A DNA stretch of 64,000 bases from Theobroma cacao (GCF_000208745.1 NC_030853.1:3890197-3954196), one strand, 5' to 3'; shown: positions 34,370 to 45,915, counted from the first letter of the stretch. Notes: generated by a model not told the origin, from the sequence alone. Made by a program: numbers and translations.

Positions 34370-35494
34370 CATTAAGCTTAGACTCTAATTATGACTACAT
34401 ATGACATGTAAGTGTTTTCTACCCTACAAGTCAATCAAACCAACAATCTCAATACATATGACATGCAATTGAAATTTAAAAGATGCTATTTCATCCATGG
34501 CTTACTCTAAACTCCCTCTTCCAGTTCCCTTAAGGTCACCTTATCTATCTAATTGGTGGCCAATCCATCAGACGCTTTAAGAACAAAATTGAAATAAACA
34601 ACTCAAACACTATCAATCATAAGCAATAAATAATATTAAAAATTGAGACTATGCATTGGGTTCAATCGTGATTCTAAAGTAAAAACTTAGTTCAACTCAA
34701 TTTTTAAAACATCATCTAAAAAAGAAATTTAACCTTCAAAACTAAACAAAAAAGTATAAAGATAACAAGAAAAGAAAGAACACTAATAGTTGTCAAGTCT
34801 TCAAACCCCCAATCTTCCTTGCTTTCTTTGTTAGGTCCAATGTCTCTTTTTCTTCAGAAAAACCTTGCTTAATTGTCCCTCAAACATGCTCTTGAAAGAA
34901 AAATTAAATAAAACTTGAGTCCAAGATTAAAAAGAAGTCAAATAGCTTAAGAACTCTTCTTTCATCATTAGGTGCCTTGAAGCATCTTTCTCAATCAGGC
35001 GCAGCGATGCTGACTCCTTCCATGGCCGTAGCGCTCAAAGCTTTACAATATTCATTCAAGCTTGACTACATTACTTCAAATTTGACATGGTTTTTGACCC
35101 CTTTTCAAGCTGAACTAAGTAAAGTGGTAAGAATAAAAGTTGTAGATCTGCCTCTTAGCTTTTCAATGATTCAAGAATCACTGAAATTGGACTTCTGTAG
35201 TAGGAGATATGCTTAAAAAACTACTACATATGCAATTGAAGTCTACACCTAAAATGCATCTCCTTCACAAAATAGGCCCTCTTTTCAAAGCGCACATACA
35301 AAAACATAAAACTTAACTTAAAGAATAACAAAACTTTAAAAAAAATTATAAAATAACTTACACAATTGAACCCAACATAATTAAATTAAATTAAATTAAT
35401 GATTATAAATAACTAATACTTAAATTAAATCCCAAAAACTTAGACAAAATTACCCAAAATTGAAACCAAATAACTTTATAAAATAAAGTTATCA
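34370..35494 (-). repeat. Athila-type LTR E, minus orientation, truncated
   Basis: The minus-strand LTR starts TGATAACTTTATTTTATAAAG at 35494 (20-nt tip hairpin stem included) and runs left. Its own 3' end is missing at the junction with LTR A. It contains GCGCAGCGATGCTGACTCC near 35000 and the shared ATTCAAGAATCACTGAAATT segment. Confidence 0.6.
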
Positions 35495-36469
35495 AAACAC
35501 AAGTTTGGATTGAATATGGTCGTTGCTAAGGCTTGAGGGTCAACTACAACACTCATAAGGTTAACTATGTTCTTCAAAATTCTCAAATTAGGGTTCCATA
35601 GTTAAGTACAACCTTCCTCTACTCGATCCAATTCCCGAGAACATGTATTTTACAAATTTGGGCTAAAACAGTCGATTATAAAGAGGCCAAAGTCGACAAT
35701 GTCTTTGAATTGTCCTATGTTTTACTCATCAAGCTCGTTGGGGTCGACTATACTTGTGCCAAGATCAACCATGGCTGTCCAAAAGTTGAATTGTGCTTTG
35801 CAATCTACCTCAAGATCGACTATGCCTCTTATAGGGTCGACTATGTCTTCTCTATTTCACAATTCTTCTTTTATTTTTCAACTATTCTGCCATTGGATTG
35901 ACTTGAGCTTCTCTAAGTTCAACTTGAGCTTTCGTAGAATCGACTCTTAACTTGTGTCTTCAAGATTCCTTGATTTTTTGGCAAATTTCTTCAATTCTCT
36001 CTTCCTTGCCTTGTTCTTATAATTAAATATTAATTCAAAACATGCTTGCTCTACAATTTCTTAGCTGAAGATTCATTGTTTGAAAGCTTTTGTGATATTT
36101 TCTAATCATGCATGGCTTTTCAAACAAATGTATGACTTTAGGGGATGAAAAATATAATTAAGATAATTTCAAAAGCTTGACATTAAAACCAAGATATCAT
36201 ATAACTTCTGCCAAATTAAAACATAATATAATTCAAGACTAACAACCTATCCTTCATATCTCAATACCTCATTTCCGTAATTTTGAAAATACTTGAAAAC
36301 TTGTCCAAATGGACTCCATTCATCCATATACTCATCAAATCAATTTGGTTTTAAATTTCCAACATTTTCACAAGATATAAACACTAGGTCTGAGTTCAAA
36401 ACATAGTTTTTACAAGCTTTACTAAGAATTTCCTATATTATCCTCTAAGCTAAGATCGGGGTTTCACAC
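35495..36469 (-). mobile_element. Probable LTR fragment of an unidentified element (family K)
   Basis: The right end GATCGGGGTTTCACA at 36469 reads TGTGAAACCCCGATC on the minus strand, a typical LTR start in plant gypsy-type elements. The left end is unclear. The stretch contains five short GTCGACTAT- or GATCGACTATG-like repeats (35660-35845). The ORF at 35699-35950 falls on those repeats and is not a gene. Confidence 0.4.
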
Positions 36470-37200
36470 ATTACTATATACCTATTATGATAAAAAAATT
36501 TATTAGTTATCATTATTATGTAAATAAAACTTTTAATTTACATAATATAATATATATATTTAATATAAACATATTTACTTTTTGTTTTGTGTTAACATTA
36601 TAAAATTATAACTCAAAATTATTAACGTTTTCATTTATGCTTACATCAATAGAACAAATCAAAGTGTTGTGATTAAGTGAAAATAACTATTAACACAATT
36701 TTTTTAAAAAAACAAATGAGAACATAACATAGATAATAGCTATAACTTATAATAAATTTTATTTATATGATTATATTTAATAACTTTATTAATTATTGTA
36801 TTTGTTTACATAATATATTGTTTCTTAATTATTATATATACAAACTTCGTATATATAACATTATAATATATAATTTATGTTATAACACATATGATAAAGT
36901 AATACAAAATAATATTTTGATGTTATTATACAAAGTTTTTATATGTTTGATGTGGTATATAAAATTAATACATAACTTATACATATTGATATATAAGCAA
37001 TTAATATTCAACAAAATAATATATTTAATAATATTATATAAACAACAAAATAATATTGATTTTATTTATAATTAAATAATATTAATATATAAAATATTGT
37101 GTATAATATTTATAATTTATATAGCAAAGTTTATTATTATTTAAAGTGTAATAAATCCTACCTACATATTCGTTCTATACTTAACATTGTCTTTGATATG
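36470..37200. other. Extremely AT-rich block without genes
   Basis: This is almost pure A/T from about 36480 to 37140, with ATAATATATAAT-like runs. The 102-codon Ile/Tyr/Asn-rich ORF at 36767-37075 is a composition artefact. No terminal repeats are evident. Confidence 0.7.
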
Positions 37201-37339
37201 TCAACATGATTAGGGGGTATTTTTGACTTTTCAAGAAATGGACAATGATGAGGTGATCTAACGTCTTTTTATTTGGATAAAAATATACTTCAATTGTTTT
37301 TGAGTTTGACCCAAACAAGTTAGGCCACAGTCTGGTGCT

Positions 37340-38256
37340 GGTTGGGCTCGGGGTGGATCCAACCCTCTTATTTTCCTTCTCTTTTTTCTTTCTTCCTATT
37401 CACCAAACGACGTAGTTTCCTCATAGGCTATAACAACCTTTTCGTTTTTTTTTCCGTCACTTGTCACTCCTCATCTTCTCGCACCATAATCCCTTTCTGT
37501 CAGCCCTCCGCCTTGGCTTTTTCGATGCTTACTATTTCCTTTCTTTCCTCCTTTCTTCTCTTCCCTCTGCCTTTTACTGCCGTCAGTTTCTTCTCTTTCT
37601 ACAAAACCTAAGCCTTCCTTCCTGCTGGTAAATCCATCATCTTCTTCGTCTCTCCGCTTTAAAAGCTTTCACAAATTACTTCCCCTAAATCTCAGGTTAC
37701 GATAAAAAGTTTTAGATTTGATCTGTTGCTGGTGATTTATTGTTAAAAGAAATTTCTAGAAATTTTATGAGAAAGTTCTGATCTGCTTTATTCTTGGTTG
37801 GTGTTTTTCTTTTTTTTTATATAAAGATTTTTGTGGTTTTGAAAAAGATGAATCTTTTAAATTTTTATTTAATGTCATCGTTTTTCTTCTGCGTCGCCGG
37901 TGACGAATGGTATAATTGCTTTGTGATTGTTATATTACTTTATTGGGATTTTAATATCTTATGATTATTAATAATAAATTTTGGGATTTTAGCTTTTGTA
38001 GGATGTTATCAATTGTGAAATGATTGAGTATTATAACATTCCTGGCTGTTATATTCTGAGGTCATAGGCAATTTTAATTTTGGAGAACTTGCATGCAAGT
38101 AAGTTATAGGATATCTATACTCATTGCAGTTTAATTAGTAAATAACAAGTGTTAATTAATTACGATTATGGATGTCATTCTTGATCTCTGTGAAGAGAAA
38201 GATCACAGTTAGGGTTTTGTTATGGAGCAGGACTATTTATCAGGAAGCTTTAATTT
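37340..38256 (+). other. Possible 5' leader and first intron of a host gene
   Basis: A C/T-rich stretch (37360-37690) resembles a plant 5' UTR and ends AAATCTCAG|GTTACG, a plausible splice donor. GATCACAG at about 38208 is a plausible acceptor, followed by TTAGGGTTTTGTT and an ATG at 38222 (MEQDYLSGSFN). The copia element at 38257 inserts within this short frame. Across the insertion, beyond one target-site copy, the frame could continue for a few codons to ..CTCGAAG|GTTTTTG near 41145. I do not recognise the peptide. It could be the beginning of the BDP1-like gene or another gene. Confidence 0.35.
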
Positions 38257-38600
38257 TGTTGAACTTAATGCTTGGTTTGACAAGTTGACTTTGTGACATG
38301 TGGAAATCCACTTGTATTTCATGCACATAACTATGTTTTGTTGCTGGTTTGAAGACTCAACATGGTAGAATGCATGGGATCCATTTCATGGTTTTGTGCA
38401 CTTGTTAATATCTTTAGAACAAGTGTTAATATGTTAATACAGATGTAGGCTCTTGCATAAGCTTATTTATAATATTATGTTCACTGTGTGATCATCATGT
38501 ATTAAGAGTGTGTAAGGCTTGTTAAGTCTCTGTTTTGGTGCTCCATAACAGAGCACATATTGAATGAAAGACCATCTTTTGTGTCTTTATTTTCACAACA
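38257..38600 (+). repeat. 5' LTR of copia I
   Basis: TGTTGAACTTAATGC to TTTTCACAACA. It contains GTGCTCCATAACAGAGCAC (imperfect inverted repeat) and ends with TTGTGTCTTTATTTTCACAA before the primer site. Confidence 0.9.
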
Positions 38601-38611
38601 GAGTATCAGAG
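38601..38611 (+). other. Primer binding site of copia I
   Basis: GAGTATCAGAG lies immediately after the LTR. It differs from the usual TGGTATCAGAG at its first two bases, which suggests that priming ability is lost or that the site has decayed. Confidence 0.65.
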
Positions 38612-38695
38612 ATTTGTTAAGTTCTTAAGGGACCTTACTACTGAAAGAATCCAAAACACTTTCTCAACAGACCAACCGCAAGTTAGTTTGTCACC

Positions 38696-39658
38696 ATGAC
38701 TTCAACTTCTAACACTGCCTTCAGTTATCAAGGTCCACCGGTGTTTAATGGAGAAAATTATGCAATTTGGTCTGCCAAGATGGATTTTTATCTTTGAGGT
38801 CTTAACCTTTGGGACGCAGTTGAATTAGGACCTGATGTTCCTACCTTGAAAGAAAATGCAACAGCTGCTCAAATGAAGAGATTGCAAAACGCTATCATGC
38901 ATTGTCATACATCTAAAGAGCTGTTAAAGATGCAATGCTTGTGAGAATAATGGGGTGTAAAACATCTAAGGATGCTTGGAACAAACTTAGAGATCAATTC
39001 GAAGGTTCAAAAAGAACTAAAGAGATTCAAATTATGAACTTAACCAGGGAGTTTGAGACCTTGGGAATGAAGGATTTAGAGAAAGTTAAAGATTATGTCA
39101 ACAAGCTCATGCGGGTGGTGAATCAGATTAGATTATTGGGAGAAGATTTATCTGAAAGACGAGTCGTTCAAAAGGCTCTTGTATCTTTACCAGAGAGGTT
39201 TGAGTTAACAATAGCCTCTCTAGAAGGATCAAAAGAACTCTCTAAATTATCATTCTCTGATGTTGCTTATGCTCTCCAAGCTGTAGAGCAAAGGAAAGTT
39301 ATAAGGAGTGACAGCATCACCGAAAATGCCCTATTTGCAAGGATGAAAGGGAAAACGGTGGGAGAGTCAAGCATGAGGAAGGACTCAGATGAACAAGAGG
39401 AAAAAGAGAAAAGGGGTGAATAAAAACCAGCAGAAGAAAGGGAAATGGCAACTCTGTTCTCATTGTAAAAGAAAGGGTCATGTTGAGCCCAACTGTTGGT
39501 TTAGACCCAATGTAAGGTGCAAAAGTTGCAACCAGTTGGGACATGCTCAGAGTGTATGCAAGAATAAGGCTGAGACTCAAGCTAAAGTACAAGAACCAGT
39601 GGATAAAGCAGATTTAGCAGAAAAAAAGTCTTATTCATGGTGCAATCTAATGATGTAA
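38696..39658 (+). pseudogene. Gag of copia I with two zinc knuckles
   Basis: The first ATG (38696) opens a frame with GPPVFNGENYAIWSAKMDFYL and then a stop. After a frameshift near 38925, the 162-codon stretch 38935-39423 has the copia gag core (AWNKLRDQFEGSKRTKEIQI, LPERFELTIASLE). A further shift leads into 39389-39658 with CSHCKRKGHVEPNC and CKSCNQLGHAQSVC, both C-x2-C-x4-H-x4-C. Gag coats the RNA and forms the virus-like particle. Two knuckles instead of one are seen in some copia lineages. The frame cannot yield a full Gag. Confidence 0.8.
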
Positions 39659-40254
39659 ATGCCATTGGTGCTAACCAATGGCTCTTGGACAGTGGTTCTT
39701 TTAACCACATGACCCCAAATGAAACTTTGTTTACTGAACTTGATAATCATTACCGTTCAAGAGTAAAGATTGGCAATGGTGTGTTCTTGGAATCAACTAG
39801 AAAGGGGTTAGCAGTTATACAAACTACAACGGGCTCCAAGTATGTCTTAGAGGCTCTCTTGGTACTAGAAATTACTCAGAATTTGTTAAGTGTGGGTCAA
39901 ATGCTTGAGCATGACTATGTGTTGTTGTTCAAAGATAAATGTTGCACTATTTATGCTCCCAGTGGTGATTATTTGATGATAATTCCCATGAAGCAAAAAT
40001 GTTTTCCTGTAAATCGGAATGAGACTTGCTTGCAAATTTGTGAAGTAAAGACAAGTTTGACAACCATGTGGCATAAAAGACTTAGCGACTATAATTATGG
40101 AAATTTGAAGCAGATAACTAATTTTGGTGCTGCAAATAATTTTCCAAGAAGGTTCTGGGCTACAGCTACCTCAACTACAATTTATTTGTTTAATTTTATT
40201 CTTGCTCGTGCAAGGACTATTTCACTTTCTGAGGTATGGTATGGTATGGTATGA
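39637..40254 (+). pseudogene. Protease and GAG-pre-integrase of copia I, joined to an integrase tail by deletion
   Basis: The 205-codon frame has WLLDSGSFNHMTP (aspartic protease, DSG intact), KIGNGVFLES, NLLSVGQMLEHDY and MWHKRLSDYNYGNLKQI. It then goes directly to RRFWATATSTTIYLFNFIL, a segment that normally lies beyond the integrase catalytic core. About 200 residues, including the zinc-binding histidines and the DDE residues, have been removed near 40135. It ends in four GGTAT units (about 40231-40250) that shift the frame. Confidence 0.75.
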
Positions 40255-40740
40255 GACCATCTGTTAAGCATCTCCAAGTCTTTGAAAGTATATGTTATGG
40301 ATGTAGACCAAACGAACATCGAAATAAGTTTCTTCGCAAGGTTCAAATTGGAGTTCTGGCAGGCTATAGTTTACATTCAAAGGCTTACAAGATATATTTG
40401 GTTTATTCTGGTAAGATATCTATCAGTACAAATTTTGCATCTGATAAAAATAGTGAATGGAACTGGAACCAAAGTCAAGTTGATGAAGATGAGATAGTTG
40501 ATTAAGCTTTTGTTAGAGGAGTAAGATCGATCCAGGACATCTATCAAAGGTGTCAATTGGCTATGACAGAGCTAAGTTCCTTTAACGAGAACTTTCTTAA
40601 TGAGCATTGTGTCAAGTACCAAGCATTGATAAATGCAGAAAATCAAGGTGAGATAGCTATTATTCACTGCAACAAAGGGGAGCAGATTGTTGATACAATG
40701 ACCAATGTAAGGCAAAGTTCAAGTATCATACATAAAATTT
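40236..40740 (+). pseudogene. Integrase C-terminal and RNase H tail remnants of copia I
   Basis: 40236-40505 reads MRPSVKHLQVFESICYGCRP and FARKVQIGVLAGYSLHSKAY-like text (usual KPSV.HLRVFG, F.GYS..SKAYR). It is followed by an acidic linker and a stop. 40557-40742 then gives QGEIAIIHCNKGEQIVDTMT, the end of copia RNase H (usual IHYC.TEEQ.ADI.TK). Everything between, including all of the RT palm and YVDD, is missing. Confidence 0.7.
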
Positions 40741-40771
40741 GAAGTTTGTAAATGCAAGCATTAAGAGGGAA

Positions 40772-41114
40772 TGTTGAAGTTAATGCTTTGTCTGACAAGT
40801 GGACTTTGTGACATGTGGAAATCCACTTGTATTTCGTGCACATAACTATGTGTTGTTGCTAGTTTGAAGACTCAACGCGGTAGTATACAGGGATCCATTC
40901 CATGGTTGTGTGCACTTGTTAATCTCTTTAGAACAAGTGTCAATATGTTAATACGGATGTAGGCTCATGTATAAGCTTATTTATAATAATATTTTCACTG
41001 TGTAATCATCATGTATTAAAAGTGTGTAAGGCTTGTTAAGTCTCTGTTTTGGTGCTCCATAACAGAGCACATATTGAATGAAAGACCATCTTTTGTGTCT
41101 TTATTTTCACAACA
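40772..41114 (+). repeat. 3' LTR of copia I
   Basis: TGTTGAAGTTAATGC to TTTTCACAACA, preceded by a purine-rich AAGAGGGAA. The last 110 bases are nearly identical to the 5' LTR, and most differences lie in the first two thirds. Confidence 0.9.
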
Positions 41115-41384
41115 AATTTATATCCTTCTTTTGCCTCGAAGGTTTTTGTTTAGATTTAGAATATTCTACTTTTGTTAAATAAGTTCTATCAACTTAGTCA
41201 TAAACACGTAATTCGAATAGAGATCACAAATCATCAATAATAAAAATCAGTTAAAAAAAACCTAAAACACAAAAAGTATTGAAAGAAAAAACAAAAGCAA
41301 GAGAAGTTTGGTCGATTTTGAAGACAATGAGGGCATATGACTTTCTAAGGAAAAGAAGACATTAATTTGGATCATGAAATAGTT

Positions 41385-42860
41385 AGGAATGTAACAAAAT
41401 ATTTATTCTGGGATAATAGAATGAGATAGGAATAGAATAAAATAGTTATTATTTAATTTCATACAATGAAAAGAAATAGAGTAGGAATAGTTATTATCTC
41501 TTATTACAGTGTTTGGTTAGTAAAAATAACTTTGAAATCAGAAAGGAATAGAGGATAAAAAACAAAGATACTCTTTATTATGTATATTATTATATATTTT
41601 ATTTTTAAATATTAATATTTTATTTATAATTTAATCATTGATATTATAAAATATAAATATATTATTTACAATTTATATGCTATTATGATTATTCATTTTT
41701 ATCTATTTTTATTTTTTAAATATTAATNTTTTTTATTATAATTATTAGTAAGATTTATTCAATTTACAAATAAAAATTTTTAATTGCATTGAATGATTTC
41801 ATTAAAAAATATTTTTTTAATTATAATAGTATTGAATAATTTAAATATTAATATTTGAAGTAAAAAAAATTAAGTTAAATATTAATATTTTTAATTATTT
41901 TAATATTTTAAATTAAATATTAATGTTCATCAAACCTACACTTCTATGGTACATTTGATTCACAGAATAGAATGAAATAAAATATAATAGGTATTTTGTG
42001 GGAATACAATAAGATAGGAATAAAATGGAAATGTTATTATGTAGTTTGATTGACATAATGGAATAAGATAAGAATTTTATTATTACTTATTTTAATGTTT
42101 GCTTTGTAAAATAATTTTGGAATAACAAAGGAATAGCTGATAAAAAGACAAAAATACTCACTATTATAATGTATGATTATTTATTTTTATTTTATTTTAT
42201 TTTTAAATGTTAATATTTTATAATTACTTAAAAGATTAATAATTGATCATTTAAGTATTCATATTTTATTTATAATCTAATCATTAACATTTTAAAATAT
42301 TAATATTTTTTTTATAATTTAAATGTTGTTATGATTAAAATATGAATAATTTTAATTGGTTTTTAAATTTAAAATATTGTTTTTTTATAATATATAATTA
42401 ACACTTTAAACTTTGTTCTTTTTTATAATAATATTAATAATTGATCATTTAAATATTTAAATTTAATTTATAATTTAATCATTAATATTTTAAATTATTA
42501 ATATTTTATTTACAATTGAAATGTCATTATGATTAAAATATAAATAATTTAATTAATTTAAATATTATTATAATTTAAATATTTAAATTTTTTAATATTT
42601 TAATTCAAAGCATTAATTTTATAAGTTTCGGTTTTTAATTTTTCAAAGAAAGTAAGGATATTTTAGTTCAAAATGTTTGAATTCTGTTATCATGGATATG
42701 AAATAGCTAATACCATAGGGAGATGTGGTATTAGCTATTCTAAGGCTTAGGGTGATTTTAAGGAATAGTCATTCCTCTATAATGGTTATTCCTTCCTCCA
42801 TGGACATACCAAATATAGGGAGAAAATTTTTGGGGGAACAGAGAGGGAATGGCAGACATA
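41385..42860. repeat. AT-rich region with repeated MITE-like segments
   Basis: Two related segments (41400-41570 and 41960-42160) share TAGGAATAGAATAAAATAG-like text, then GTGTTTGGTTAG versus ATGTTTGCTTTG, then CAAAGATACTC. At 42690-42830 an imperfect palindrome has GAAATAGCTAATACCAT against GGTATTAGCTATTC, followed by GGAATAGTCATTCC. This resembles hAT-type MITEs, but I cannot define termini or target duplications. One undetermined base (n) is at 41727. No coding sequence is present. Confidence 0.4.
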
Positions 42861-42967
42861 CTATAAAAATTAGTGATAGGGAATGAGAGGAAGGGATTAA
42901 AAAAAAAAGTGTGAAAGTTTAGGTTTTTATACATTGTTAAAATACGAAAGTTTAGGATTTTATACAT

Positions 42968-43465
42968 AAAAAAAAAAAAAAAAAAGGAAGCATGGGTTGT
43001 TAAAGCTTGAAGTTCATTATGTTTTTGGTTGAAGCTCGACGCTCAAGAAATAAAGATAATTAAAAAATAAAATAAAATAATGATAAATATTGTAATTATT
43101 TCAAAATAATAAAAAGTGAAAAAATAAAAAATAAAATTTAATATGAAATTTTGTTAATAAAATTGGAACAATGACAAAGATTTTTAAAATATTTGTACTT
43201 TAAAATAATTATTTTTTATTTATTATTACTATTATTATTTATAATTTTTTTAATTTAAAGTTATTCATTTTACTATTATTATCATTATTTACAAAAGTTT
43301 TTATCAAATGACCAATCATTAATAATATATATTTTAAAATATATTTTTTTAACTATTATTATCATTATTTACAAATTTTTTTATCAAATGACCAATCATT
43401 AATAATATTTTTTTAAAATATATTTTATATATAAATATTATTAATATAACTGTAATTTGCTTCGT
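42968..43465. other. Poly-A run and AT-rich intergenic DNA
   Basis: A run of about 17 A starts at 42969. The following 450 bases are A/T-rich with a near-duplicate at 43279-43330 and 43350-43410 (both contain ATTATTATCATTATTTACAA and ATGACCAATCATTAATAAT). No gene is present. Confidence 0.6.
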
Positions 43466-43634
43466 TATTATAATACTCTGTACTTCGATATGGTGGCTAA
43501 TAAAACTTATCGGATGCCAATTGAGATTAATTAGAATGTTTAAAAGTGATAAAGGGTGAAAGGAATAGTTTGAAATAAAATATCTCACACGTGAAGAAAT
43601 AACAATTGAGTAATAATATTTTATTGAGGATGAA
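43466..43634 (+). mobile_element. Fragment of an L1-type LTR end, interrupted by a family J LTR
   Basis: It is the reverse complement of the terminal part of the L1 LTR (about 5228-5400). Shared phrases are TTCGATATGGTGGCTAATAA, CTTATCGGATGCCAATTGAG and TTATTGAGGATGAA. The expected start TGTAATACCCC is decayed to ATAATACTCTG. It ends where the J LTR begins, and related text may resume after 45915. Confidence 0.65.
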
Positions 43635-44734
43635 TGTGAAACCTCAGTGGAGGTAGACACGATGACGCAGATTATGAGTAATCTTGTCATTTTTCTTGGT
43701 GAGCTCCTAAAAGTCAGCTTTTCAAATATTATTAAGGTCTAAGTAGGCCTAAGAAATAAATGAATAAGATATATAATAATGAAAAAAATTGAAATAATGA
43801 TAATTTCCATAATAGGGGCAAAATGGTCATTTTAGGTCTTGAGTCTAAACTTCTAAGTTTTCATGAACTTGAGTACCCCCAGTTTATTGTGGACCTTGTC
43901 TCAGTGTTAAAAGAGTAAAAAGTCTGAACCAAAGGAAAGAAGAAGGTGAAGTCAACTATGCAATGGCATTTTTGTAAATAAGTGGAACTTTAGTCAACTT
44001 TAAGCATAAATATCTAATTCTCCAACACTTTCTCCTTACTTCCAATAGCTTTTTCTTCTTCTTCTTCCCATTTCTCTTTTCCATTTCACGTTTTCCATCT
44101 CCCATGGAAGCCTCCCTTGAAACCTTCATGATTTTCTCATGGTAATCCCAAATCTTATGTTTGTATATGTACCTTGTCATAAGGTTTTTCATGCTTTTTC
44201 ACTTCTACACCTCAAGAACCCTCAAAAGTCTTTTCTCAACACTTTCTCTCACTAGTTGGATATTTTAGAGAGAGAAAGAGAGAGAGATTCTTCATAATAG
44301 CTTGAAAACTCTTGAAAAGGAATCCAACTGCAAAACCACCAAGGTGAGTAGTGAGTTAAGTTTGATTTAGAAAATAGCTTTTGAAATAATATTCATGTCA
44401 ATTGAGTTGGTTGTGATGTATTATGTGTGATAGGTTCTCACGAGACCCCACATCTTCACTTGGAGCATTAGTGGAAGTTGGAGTCAATTAAATAACCAAC
44501 AAAGACAAGTGAGTGAACTTGCATCTAAATTGTTTTGGGAAATGCATATCCGTTTGAATGAATCATTTGAAAATTTTATTTGTTTTTTGCTTTAAAATAT
44601 ACCTAGAGAACAAGCCTTTGATGAAATGTTTTTATATTGTGAAATGTGCAATGTGATTAGTTCATGCGTTCCTACATTATGTTGATGTGTATGTTATGCA
44701 TTGAATGGTACTATTGTGTGATAATTATAACCGT

Positions 44735-44845
44735 GCGTGTGCGGTGTGGGAGTGCACATGCCGATGATTTATGCCATGTGCGGTGCAGGAGAGCACATGA
44801 TGTTGATGATGATATTGTAATGTGCAGTGTGGGAGTGCACATGAG
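44735..44845. repeat. Short tandem repeats in the family J LTR
   Basis: Three diverged copies of GTG(C/T)(G/A)GTG(T/C)(G/A)GGAG(T/A)GCACATG occur about 40 bases apart. They are counterparts of the 42-bp units at 469-592 on the other strand. Confidence 0.6.
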
Positions 44846-44984
44846 CTGTGGGAGAGTTGGGGTGATGCTGGTAGTTGTATATATGTTTATATATGTTATA
44901 TATAGAGAGGTTATAGAAAATATATTAAGATTGCATTGAATATTGAATGTTAAAATTTGACAAATGCTTTCCAATTGATTTCAC

Positions 44985-45230
44985 TACAGCAAAAATAGAT
45001 TTTCGTTGTGACAAGGATTCTTTTAATTTCATTGCCCTGTTTCTCACTGCAGTAAAATTCCATTCTCACTGCAACGAGAAACTCTCAAGTGTTAAGGGCT
45101 TGACTAGCCCAGATTTTCACTGCAACGAAAATGCATTCTCGCTGCAGCGAGAAACTCTCGGGTGGTGGTTCAAAATTTTACCCTGAATTTCATTGCAGTG
45201 AGAATGCTTTTTCGCTGCAGTGAAATTCAT
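44985..45230. repeat. Cluster of TTC-N-CTGCAG-type palindromic repeats
   Basis: At least seven variants of TTTC(A/G)CTGCAGCGA(G/A)AA occur in 245 bp. Examples are TTTCTCACTGCAGTAAAATT, TTCTCACTGCAACGAGAAAC, TTCTCGCTGCAGCGAGAAAC (perfect palindrome core) and TTTTCGCTGCAGTGAAATTC. They lie in the family J LTR and encode nothing. Confidence 0.65.
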
Positions 45231-45915
45231 TCTGCTATGCTTGTCTTGCTTGGACTCTACCAAGTTTTCACTCTTTAACTTCATTGTTGATCATGGATCT
45301 TTCAATACTAAGGCACTAAATAATCAAGGGCTGAATTGAGGGGTTTTAACAAGAAATTAAGCTAAATTGCATTGTTTTCAACATAAGTGTATTATGTTTT
45401 TTAAAACTTCCTATATTGATACTTGTTCCCTTCCTATGTTCACTCACTAGGTTTATAGTCACTCTTTTTAACTTCATGTTTTCAAATTCAAAGGCAGTTG
45501 GGACCTAGATTGAGGTGTTCACTTGTATTCGCCTTTTTGGTATGTACCATGGCATTCAGTAGTCGTACCCGTACCTAGAGTCACTCTACTGGTAGTCAAA
45601 AGTCTTTTGCTCGTGTATATTCACATGTGTTGTAAATTACTAAGGTTCATGTTATGAACAATACATGTATATTTGGATTGATGATTAGCATTAAGAGTTG
45701 GCAATGGGTGACATTTTTTTGGGTTAATATAAAGGCAATCATATGATTGTCCAAGCACACTATTAAAGTAATTATAGTTGAAAATTATGAAATGTGACTT
45801 TAGGTGTGATGGATGAAATAATGGACAGGACTACAAAAAGAGGCTTGCTTTGGCTTAGTGGGCTATGCCCATTGGGCCCTTGCACTAGTCATGGCCCGAA
45901 AATTGAGCTGTGACA

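Larger units (their letters stand above)
38257..41114 (+). mobile_element. Ty1/copia element, internally deleted (family I)
   Basis: LTRs at 38257-38600 and 40772-41114 (344 and 343 bp, about 25 differences by eye) flank a 2.2 kb interior. The target duplication AATTT is perfect (38252-38256 and 41115-41119). A PBS-like GAGTATCAGAG follows the 5' LTR, and GCATTAAGAGGGAA precedes the 3' LTR. Gag and protease are recognisable. The integrase core, nearly all of RT and most of RNase H are deleted. The copy depends on other elements and has frameshifts even in gag. Confidence 0.9.
43635..45915 (+). mobile_element. Family J LTR, second copy (about 2.3 kb)
   Basis: It starts TGTGAAACCTCAGTGG and probably ends GAGCTGTGACA. 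The first ~1.2 kb is the reverse complement of the sequence at 1-1772. No internal region is attached, so it may be a solo LTR. Flanks ATGAA and ATTAT do not match, so either the right end is not exact or the duplication has decayed. ORFs at 44664-44939 and 43956-44192 lie on repeats and purine-rich stretches. Confidence 0.55.

Noticed and set aside
36767..37075. 102-codon Ile/Tyr/Asn-rich ORF
   Set aside because: Falls in an almost pure A/T block with no codon-like structure.
37342..37611. 89-codon Ser/Phe-rich ORF
   Set aside because: Coincides with a C/T-rich leader-like stretch. No domain, and it crosses no conserved boundary.
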